DNA from: CAIWHR01 sp040006895
GTDB lineage: Bacteria > Pseudomonadota > Gammaproteobacteria > Burkholderiales > Casimicrobiaceae
Length of the DNA: 10,203 nt
Assembly: GCA_040006895.1 (NCBI GenBank)
Contig: JBDTWB010000149.1
Coordinates: 1 to 10,203, forward strand
Reading direction: 5' to 3'
Part shown: piece after piece, positions 1 to 6,837 of the stretch
How the letters are laid out: each line of letters opens with the position of its first letter
How positions within the stretch are numbered: position 1 is the stretch's first letter
Position numbers and translations under genes: made by a program
Notes under the pieces: generated by a model
Database searches by the model: none
Seen by the model: the letters and a program-made list of their open reading frames with translations, nothing else
Told to the model about the DNA's origin: nothing

Positions 1-1565
<1,565 letters not shown>

Positions 1566-1641
1566 CCTTGGCCCACTGCCACCGGGCATGCCTGCGGCCC
1601 ACTGCATGGCGCGCCGAGCCCGGGCGACAGGGAGGAGCGGC
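1566..1641. other. 76-nt convergent intergenic gap (uvrA / hyfI)
   Basis: This is the only space between the stop of uvrA (TGA 1563-1565) and the stop of the small-subunit gene on the other strand (TAG, 1644-1642). It must hold whatever terminates both transcripts. No classical GC stem followed by a T-run is visible on either strand. There is a 10-base direct repeat, ggcccactgc, at 1570-1579 and 1596-1605. Short complementary blocks (ccgggc near 1582-1587, gcccgg near 1618-1623) could pair across a long loop. No gene is seen here. Confidence 0.5.
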
Positions 1642-2157
1642 CTACCGGCGGGCAAGCCTGCCGACGGCGCCGAGAATGCCCGCGAGCAACGCGGTCGGGG
1701 TCGGCGGACAGCCCTCGATCTCGACGTCCACCGGGATCACGTTGGCCACGCGCCCGAGACTCGCGTAGCTCTCGCCGAATATTCCGCCGTCGCAGGCGCA
1801 GCCGCCCGCGGCCACCACGAGCTTCGGCTCGGGCGCTGCGTCGTAGGTGCGCCGCAGCGCGATCGCCATGTTGGCCGTGACCGGACCCGTCACCAGCAGC
1901 AGGTCCGCATGCCGCGGGCTCGCGACGAAGTGGATGCCCAGGCCCTCGAGGTTGTAGTAGGGATTGTTGAGGGCGTGGATTTCGAGCTCGCAGCCATTGC
2001 ACGAGCCCGCGTCGACGTGGCGAATGGCGAGCGCACGGCCGAGGGTGCGCAGGATGTCCTGCTGCAGCCGCGCGACCGTTGCAGGTGCCGCTGCGGTTGC
2101 CGGCGCCGGCTCGGTCTTGCAGCCGGTCCTGGCGATCTGGTGGAGGATGCGAAGCAT
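1642..2157 (-). CDS. hyfI: HyfI/HycG/NuoB-like small Fe-S subunit of hydrogenase-related complex
   Basis: This 171-residue protein belongs to the family of complex I NuoB and the small subunit of group 4 [NiFe] hydrogenases. That subunit carries one proximal [4Fe-4S] cluster (N2-like) facing the large subunit. Four cluster cysteines are visible: C53 and C56 in GSCNGCELEI (hydrogenase-type CxxC, not the tandem CC of NuoB), C120 in AAGGCACDGG, and C150 in EGCPPTP. C122 is an additional cysteine. The N-terminal ~45 residues are amphipathic and Ala-rich, probably for membrane-arm contact. The ATG at 2157 (MLRIL...) was chosen because it fits the family's N-terminus as I recall it. It has no clear Shine-Dalgarno; the frame stays open upstream to 2331, but that part overlaps the large-subunit gene and looks non-coding. 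The protein is shorter than E. coli HyfI (about 250 residues). It is the last gene of the operon, separated from the large subunit by 65 nt with a hairpin. The hyfI symbol marks homology only. Confidence 0.92.
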   Translation of the reverse strand: MLRILHQIARTGCKTEPAPATAAAPATVARLQQDILRTLGRALAIRHVDAGSCNGCELEIHALNNPYYNLEGLGIHFVASPRHADLLLVTGPVTANMAIALRRTYDAAPEPKLVVAAGGCACDGGIFGESYASLGRVANVIPVDVEIEGCPPTPTALLAGILGAVGRLARR

Positions 2158-2181
2158 GGGCGAAAGTTTGGCGATGGAGGG

Positions 2182-2217
2182 GATGGGCGCCCCGAAACGG
2201 GTTGGCGCAATCCCATC
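2182..2217 (-). other. Imperfect hairpin in the gap before the small-subunit gene
   Basis: In the 65-nt spacer between the large-subunit stop (2223) and the small-subunit ATG (2157), 36 nt can fold on the mRNA strand. The outer stem is GATGGG/CCCATC (2217-2212 with 2187-2182), then a middle CGC/GCG, then an inner CCCG/CGGG closing a UUU loop (2197-2195). The bulges are all on the 5' side. That gives about 13 base pairs, mostly G-C, ending 25 nt before the start codon. No T-run follows, so it is not a classical terminator. It could be an mRNA stability or processing element, or could tune translation of the last gene. The function is inferred; only the complementarity is seen. Confidence 0.45.
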
Positions 2218-2222
2218 GGTGG

Positions 2223-3764
2223 TCAGAGATCGTGGCCGCTGTAGGAGAGATTGAACGACTTGTTGATGAGCGGGAAATCGGGAAGGATGTTGTCGATCAC
2301 CGCGTGCTCGAGCACCGGCCAGTTCTCCCACGAAGGATCGTGCACGTGGCAGCGGCGGATAGTATTGCCGGGGCCGCTTTCGAGCGCCACCAGCACGGGG
2401 CCGCGCCAGCCTTCGATCCAGCCGTAGCCCGCCCGATAGGCCGTCGCGTTCGGGACCGGCGCGAGGATCGCTCCCTCGGGCAATGCATCCAGGATGGCGC
2501 CCACGAGCCGCAGCGACTCGGCGATCTCGTCGAAGCGCAGTGCGACACGTGCCGCGACATCCCCCTCGGTCCGGATCGCGACATTCACGCCCAGCGCATC
2601 GTATGGCGCGATGGGAAACCGGGCGCGCAGGTCAGCGTCCGAGCCGCTTGCGCGCGCTGCCATACCGGAGATCCCGAGGTTCGTCGCGAGACCGGCGCTG
2701 ACGATGCCACACGCCCGGAAGCGATCCTGCAGGCCGGCGTGGTTGTCGTAGATGGCGCGCAGGCGCCGCACCTCCCGCGCCAGGTGCGCGGCATCGGCGC
2801 GCATGGAGTCGACATCGGCGGCGGCGACATCGGTCGCGACACCGCCAGGAACGATGGCATCCATCAGCAGGCGATGGCCGAACACGTGCGCATTGCGCCG
2901 CGCCAGGTCCTCGCGCAGCCGGGAAAACTGGGCGAGTCCGAAGGCGAGTCCCGCATCGTTGCCGAGCGCGCCGAGGTCGCCGAGATGATTGGCAATGCGT
3001 TCGCGCTCGACCAGGAGCGCCCGCAGCGACGTGGCGCGTGCAGGCGCCGCGGCGTTGCACAGGGTCTCGACGGCGTGCGCGTAGGCCCACGCGTAGGCGG
3101 CGGTGCTGTCGGCGGAGACCCGGCCTGCGAGGCGGTGCCCGTCCGCGAGGGTCATCCCTTCGAAGCGCTTCTCGATGCCCTTGTGCACGTAGCCCAGCCG
3201 CGCTTCGAGCCGAAGTACCTTCTCGCCCACCACCTGGAAGCGAAAATGGCCGGGCTCGATGATGCCGGCGTGGACCGGACCGACGGGAACCTCGTGTACG
3301 CCATCGCCCTCCACGCGCACGAAGGCGTAGTCCTCGACGCCCGGAGGGCATCGCTGTTCGGCAAAGTCCCGGCGCATCGGAAAGGCGTCGGCCGGCCAGC
3401 CGGCATGGCGCAGCCATGGGCGCTGGTCATCGCTGCCTGACTGCACGCCGACCAGATCGAAGGCGGCACGCTGCATGCGCTGCGCCGCCGGAAAGATCGA
3501 GCCCAGATCGGGATACTGCGCATCCATCGTCAGCGCCCGATGCTCGAGCAGGGTGAGCCCGTCGCGATCGCGCAACATGACGCGTACCGTCAGACCCTGC
3601 TCGCGATCACGATCGTCGCTCGCCCAGAGCGCGACGAGCTGCCCGCCTTGTTCCCAGGCCACGCGGCAGGCGGCGAGGAGCTGCATGGCATCGACTGCAT
3701 ACCGCCGCCCGGGCACCATTGCGGGCAGCAGCGCGGGGGTGAGGCCCAGGGCGGACAGGTCCAT
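2223..3764 (-). CDS. hyfG: HyfG/HycE-like large subunit with NuoC domain, lacking all [NiFe] cysteines
   Basis: This 513-residue protein is homologous to the catalytic subunit of group 4 [NiFe] hydrogenases (HycE/HyfG) and to complex I NuoC plus NuoD. Residues ~1-134 form a NuoC-like (30 kDa) domain with the typical YPDLGSIFPAA (84-94) and the closing PMRRDF (129-134). The NuoD-like part follows, with VGPVHAGIIEPGHF (161-174) and LGYVHKGIEKRFEG (190-203). The first metal motif of hydrogenases, RxCGxC, is here RVSADS (215-220). The C-terminal DPCxxC is DPSWEN (476-481). All four nickel-iron cysteine ligands are therefore replaced: Ser, Ser, Ser, Asn. The five cysteines present (33, 139, 236, 352, 472) lie outside these motifs. 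The chain runs 32 residues beyond the second motif, with no Cys/His site for the usual maturation cleavage. The ATG at 3764 lies 4 nt after the hyfF stop with no strong Shine-Dalgarno, so translational coupling is likely. Best read as an Ehr-type subunit, not a hydrogenase; its substrate is unknown. Confidence 0.93.
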   Translation of the reverse strand: MDLSALGLTPALLPAMVPGRRYAVDAMQLLAACRVAWEQGGQLVALWASDDRDREQGLTVRVMLRDRDGLTLLEHRALTMDAQYPDLGSIFPAAQRMQRAAFDLVGVQSGSDDQRPWLRHAGWPADAFPMRRDFAEQRCPPGVEDYAFVRVEGDGVHEVPVGPVHAGIIEPGHFRFQVVGEKVLRLEARLGYVHKGIEKRFEGMTLADGHRLAGRVSADSTAAYAWAYAHAVETLCNAAAPARATSLRALLVERERIANHLGDLGALGNDAGLAFGLAQFSRLREDLARRNAHVFGHRLLMDAIVPGGVATDVAAADVDSMRADAAHLAREVRRLRAIYDNHAGLQDRFRACGIVSAGLATNLGISGMAARASGSDADLRARFPIAPYDALGVNVAIRTEGDVAARVALRFDEIAESLRLVGAILDALPEGAILAPVPNATAYRAGYGWIEGWRGPVLVALESGPGNTIRRCHVHDPSWENWPVLEHAVIDNILPDFPLINKSFNLSYSGHDL

Positions 3765-3768
3765 GTCG

Positions 3769-5220
3769 TCAGCCGATGAGCCGCGCCGCCTGTCGGTACC
3801 AGTCGGCGAGGTAGGAAGGAATCCACAGGCCGAGCATCAGCACCAGCGCCAGATGGACATAAACGGGAATCATCGCGGGCCGGTGCGGCAGGCGCGTCGC
3901 GTTGGTGTCGCCGAACACCATCGGCTGCACTCGCAGCAGCACGGCCGCGAACGCCACCGTCAGCGCCGCGAGCAGGAATGGTGTGGCCCACGGCTGTTCC
4001 CGCATCGCCGTGGTCAGGATCAGGAACTCGCTCGCGAACACGCCGAATGGCGGTATGCCGAGGATCGCGAGCGTGCCGAGCATGAGACCCCAGCCCATCA
4101 TCGGACTGATCACGACCAGCCCGCGAATGCCATCGATCGCCTGGGTCCCGGCCTTCTGGGTCGCGTGGCCCACGGCGAAGAAGATCGCCGACTTGGTGAG
4201 CGAGTGGACCGTCATGTGCAGCAGTGCCGCGAAGTTGGCGACCGGCCCACCCATCCCGAAGGCAAAGGTGATGATGCCCATGTGCTCGATGGACGAGTAG
4301 GCGAACAGCCGCTTCAGGTCCTTTTGCCGGCTGAGCAGCAACGCGGCGACAACCACCGACAGGAGCCCGAAGCCCATCATGAGCTCCCGGGCGAAGGCGG
4401 TATGCACCGCGCCGTCCACGAGCACCTTGCTGCGCACCACCGCATAGAGCGCGACGTTGAGCAGCAGCCCGGACAGTACCGCCGATACCGGGGTCGGTCC
4501 TTCCGCATGGGCATCGGGCAGCCAGTTGTGCAACGGCACGAGCCCCGCCTTGGTCCCGTAGCCTACCAGCAGGAAGACGAAGGCCAGGGAGAGCACGGTC
4601 GGCTCGAGTTCCCCCTTGACGGCATTGAGCTCCGTCCAGAGCAGCGCGCCGCCGCCGGCACCGAGCACCCGCTCGGCGGCGAAATACAGCAGGATGGTCC
4701 CGAACAGTGCCTGGGCGATGCCAACGCCGCACAGGATGAAATATTTCCAGGCCGCCTCGAGGCTCGCCGCCGTGCGGTAGAGCGACACCAGCAGCACCGT
4801 GGTCAGGGTCGCGGCCTCCATGGCCACCCACAAAATCCCGAGGTTGTTGGTGAGCAGCGCCAGCAACATGGTGAAGATGAAAAGCTGGAACATGCCGTGA
4901 TAGAGCCGCAGCCGCGCCGGCGTCAGCCGGCCGCGGGCCGCCTCGATGCGCATATAGGGCCGGGAGAAGATCGACGTCGTGAAGCCGACCAGCGCGGTCA
5001 GCGCGACCAGGAACACGTTGAAGGGATCGACGAAGAACTGGCGATCGAGCACCAGCAGGGGGCCGTCGGCGATCACCCGGATCGTCAGCGCCGCTGCTGC
5101 TGCGAACGTAAGGCCGCTGACCAGCACGTTGATGCCCGGAGCCTCGTCGCGCGCGCCCACCGTTCCGAGCACGAGCGCACCCAGCACCGGGAGCAGGAGC
5201 ACGGCAACGACCTCGATCAT
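3769..5220 (-). CDS. hyfF: HyfF-like antiporter-type membrane subunit (NuoN/NuoM-like)
   Basis: This 483-residue, highly hydrophobic protein has about 13-14 predicted membrane helices. It belongs to the Mrp-antiporter-like family (proton_antipo_M) shared with NuoL/M/N. It should form one ion-translocating channel in the inner-membrane arm. Visible channel residues are E135 in WVAMEAATLT (TM5), K224 in GYGTKAGLVPLHNWLPDAHA (TM7), K343 in HSLTKSAIFF, and E398 in FASEFLIL (TM12). At the TM8 position, where NuoM-like subunits have LKTA, it reads LLNVA (N255). As best I recall this is common in HyfF proteins, so it is not necessarily a defect. The DMKRL-like motif is QKDLKRLFAYSSIEHMG (299-315). 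The ATG at 5220 lies 4 nt after the hyfE stop, and a GGGGA about 8 nt upstream serves as Shine-Dalgarno. Its length is close to that of many HyfF homologues and somewhat shorter than in E. coli (about 526). Confidence 0.95.
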   Translation of the reverse strand: MIEVVAVLLLPVLGALVLGTVGARDEAPGINVLVSGLTFAAAAALTIRVIADGPLLVLDRQFFVDPFNVFLVALTALVGFTTSIFSRPYMRIEAARGRLTPARLRLYHGMFQLFIFTMLLALLTNNLGILWVAMEAATLTTVLLVSLYRTAASLEAAWKYFILCGVGIAQALFGTILLYFAAERVLGAGGGALLWTELNAVKGELEPTVLSLAFVFLLVGYGTKAGLVPLHNWLPDAHAEGPTPVSAVLSGLLLNVALYAVVRSKVLVDGAVHTAFARELMMGFGLLSVVVAALLLSRQKDLKRLFAYSSIEHMGIITFAFGMGGPVANFAALLHMTVHSLTKSAIFFAVGHATQKAGTQAIDGIRGLVVISPMMGWGLMLGTLAILGIPPFGVFASEFLILTTAMREQPWATPFLLAALTVAFAAVLLRVQPMVFGDTNATRLPHRPAMIPVYVHLALVLMLGLWIPSYLADWYRQAARLIG

Positions 5221-5224
5221 GCCG

Positions 5225-5893
5225 TCATTCCCCGTCCTTCAGCTGCTCGAGATGCTTGAGGTCGAGACTGTCGAACTGCTCCCGGATCTGGAAGAAGAAC
5301 ACGCCCAGGATGAGCATCCCGACCAGCACGTCGAGCGCGATGCCGAGCTCCACCACCATGGGCATGCCGTAGGTTGCGCTGGTGGCCGCGAACAGCAGCC
5401 CATTCTCCATCGACAGGAAGCCGATCACCTGGGGAATGGCTTTCCTACGCGTGATCATCATCAGGAACGAGATCATCACCGACCCGATTGCGATGCCCAG
5501 GGTAGCGCGCGTAACGGTGCTGGCGAGCTGCGCGATGGGCGCAGCGAGATTGAACGAGAACACCACCAGCACGATCCCGACCAGCATCGTGGTGGGGATG
5601 TTGATCAGGCTCTCGACCTCCCAGCGAACGTCGAGGCGCCGGATCAGCCGATACAGCAGGATCGGCAGGACCACGACCTTGAGCGCGAGAGTGAGTCCGG
5701 CCGACCAGTAGAGGTGGGGCTGATGAGTCCCCCACGCGACGACCGCCGTCGAGATGGCGAGCGAAAGTCCCTGCAGCCCGAACAGGTTGATGAGGCTCGG
5801 CAGCCGCCGCTGCGCCAGCATCGCGAAGGCGAGCAGCAGGAGCACCGCCGCGAGGAGGTTGATGACCTGGGCATACAGCGGCAGGGTCGTCAC
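5225..5893 (-). CDS. hyfE: HyfE-like membrane subunit (NuoK-related)
   Basis: This 222-residue membrane protein with about six or seven helices matches the HyfE family (about 216 residues in E. coli). The C-terminal half resembles complex I NuoK: RRKAIPQVIGFLSMENG (149-165) then VVELGIALDVLVGMLIL (180-196). Glutamates E163 and E182 sit where NuoK has its buried proton-path glutamates. The N-terminal half (INLFGLQGLSLAIS, 35-48) has a similar hydrophobic pattern, and the last ~18 residues are charged and cytosolic. The start is the GTG at 5893: its GTGA overlaps the TGA of the preceding gene (5892-5890) by 4 nt, the usual coupling in this operon. There is no Shine-Dalgarno of its own. It links the antiporter-like subunits to the NuoH-like anchor in the membrane arm. 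Confidence 0.94.
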   Translation of the reverse strand: MTTLPLYAQVINLLAAVLLLLAFAMLAQRRLPSLINLFGLQGLSLAISTAVVAWGTHQPHLYWSAGLTLALKVVVLPILLYRLIRRLDVRWEVESLINIPTTMLVGIVLVVFSFNLAAPIAQLASTVTRATLGIAIGSVMISFLMMITRRKAIPQVIGFLSMENGLLFAATSATYGMPMVVELGIALDVLVGMLILGVFFFQIREQFDSLDLKHLEQLKDGE

Positions 5894-6837
5894 GAGCCGA
5901 GCAGCAGGTTGACCAGCATCGCGAGCACCGCGAACAGGAACGCCGTACCCAGGAACTCCGGGGCCCGGAAGATGCGCATCTTCGCCGAGACGGTCTCGAT
6001 CAGGGCCAGGGCGAAGCCCCCGGCCGCTAGCTTGGCGACGAGCACCGGCGCCGCCCCGACCACCGCCTGCCAGTGACCGCCCGACGCGATGCCGAACGGG
6101 ACGAAGATCGCGAGGCCGATGCACGAGTAATTGAACAGCTTCAAGGCCGCGGCCCATTCCATCAGCGCGAGATGCCGCGCCGAATACTCCAGCAGCATGG
6201 CCTCGTGGATCATGGTGAGCTCGAGATGCGTCGCGGGGTTGTCCACCGGGATGCGCGCATTTTCGGCGAGCGAGACCATCGTGAAGGCGACGCCCGCCAG
6301 GGCGAGGCTCGGATAGATCGCGAATTCGCGGGCGGCGAGGGTATCCACGATGGTGGGCAGCGAGGTCGAGCCGGAGAGCAGCGAGGCGGTGAACAGCACC
6401 ATCAGCAGCGCGGGTTCGGCCAGGAAGCCGACGAACATCTCCCGGCGCGCGCCGAGCGACCCGAACGCGGTGCCTACGTCCATGGCGGCCAGGGCCATGA
6501 ATACCCGCGCCAGGGCGAAGAGTCCAACCAGGGCGATGGTGTCGGCCGCGGTCGCGAACGGCAGGTTGGTCGCGAGCGATGGCACGATCGCCGCCGCGCA
6601 GCATTGCGCACCGAACACGACATAGGGACTTGCCCGGAAGAGCGGCGAGGCGTGCTCGGCCATCACCGCATCCTTCAGGAACAGCTTGTGCAGGGTACGG
6701 TACGGCAGCAGGAGCGACGGCGCCGAGCGGTTCTGCAGCCAGGCGCGGCATTGGGCGACCCAGCCGACCAGCAGCGGCGCGAGCGCCAGGGCGATCGCGA
6801 CCTGCAGGAGTTGGGAGAGGAATCCGCCGAGGCTCAT
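5890..6837 (-). CDS. hyfC: HyfC/HycD-like membrane anchor (NuoH-like)
   Basis: This 315-residue membrane protein with about eight helices is of the complex I subunit 1 (NuoH) family. NuoH-type subunits join the soluble Fe-S/large-subunit module to the membrane arm and carry the entry charges of the proton path. Typical motifs seen are GSLGARREMFVGFLAEP (126-142), AENARIPVDNPATHLEL (191-207) with the following TMIHEAMLLEYSARH, and ETVSAKMRIFRAPEFL (281-296). The acidic residues of these loops (E133, E141, E192, E206, E212, E217, E281) are intact. Length matches E. coli HyfC/HycD (about 307-322). The ATG at 6837 overlaps the stop of the preceding hyfB (ATGA, 6837-6834). No separate Shine-Dalgarno is visible, so translation is probably coupled. 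The open frame upstream of this ATG is a shadow of hyfB. Confidence 0.95.
   Translation of the reverse strand: MSLGGFLSQLLQVAIALALAPLLVGWVAQCRAWLQNRSAPSLLLPYRTLHKLFLKDAVMAEHASPLFRASPYVVFGAQCCAAAIVPSLATNLPFATAADTIALVGLFALARVFMALAAMDVGTAFGSLGARREMFVGFLAEPALLMVLFTASLLSGSTSLPTIVDTLAAREFAIYPSLALAGVAFTMVSLAENARIPVDNPATHLELTMIHEAMLLEYSARHLALMEWAAALKLFNYSCIGLAIFVPFGIASGGHWQAVVGAAPVLVAKLAAGGFALALIETVSAKMRIFRAPEFLGTAFLFAVLAMLVNLLLGS

Noticed and set aside
2158..2331. 58-residue N-terminal extension of the small subunit
   Set aside because: It overlaps the large-subunit gene, contains the hairpin region, and does not resemble the N-termini of HyfI/HycG. The ATG at 2157 fits better.
2079..3440. 453-codon open frame on the + strand opposite the large-subunit gene
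   Set aside because: Antisense shadow of hyfG and the start of hyfI; no recognisable domain or ribosome-binding site.
3475..5259. 594-codon open frame on the + strand opposite hyfF/hyfG
   Set aside because: It is the complement of two well-recognised membrane-complex genes. Its product is rich in His, Gln, Arg and Glu with no domain, a known artefact of GC-rich third positions on the antisense strand.
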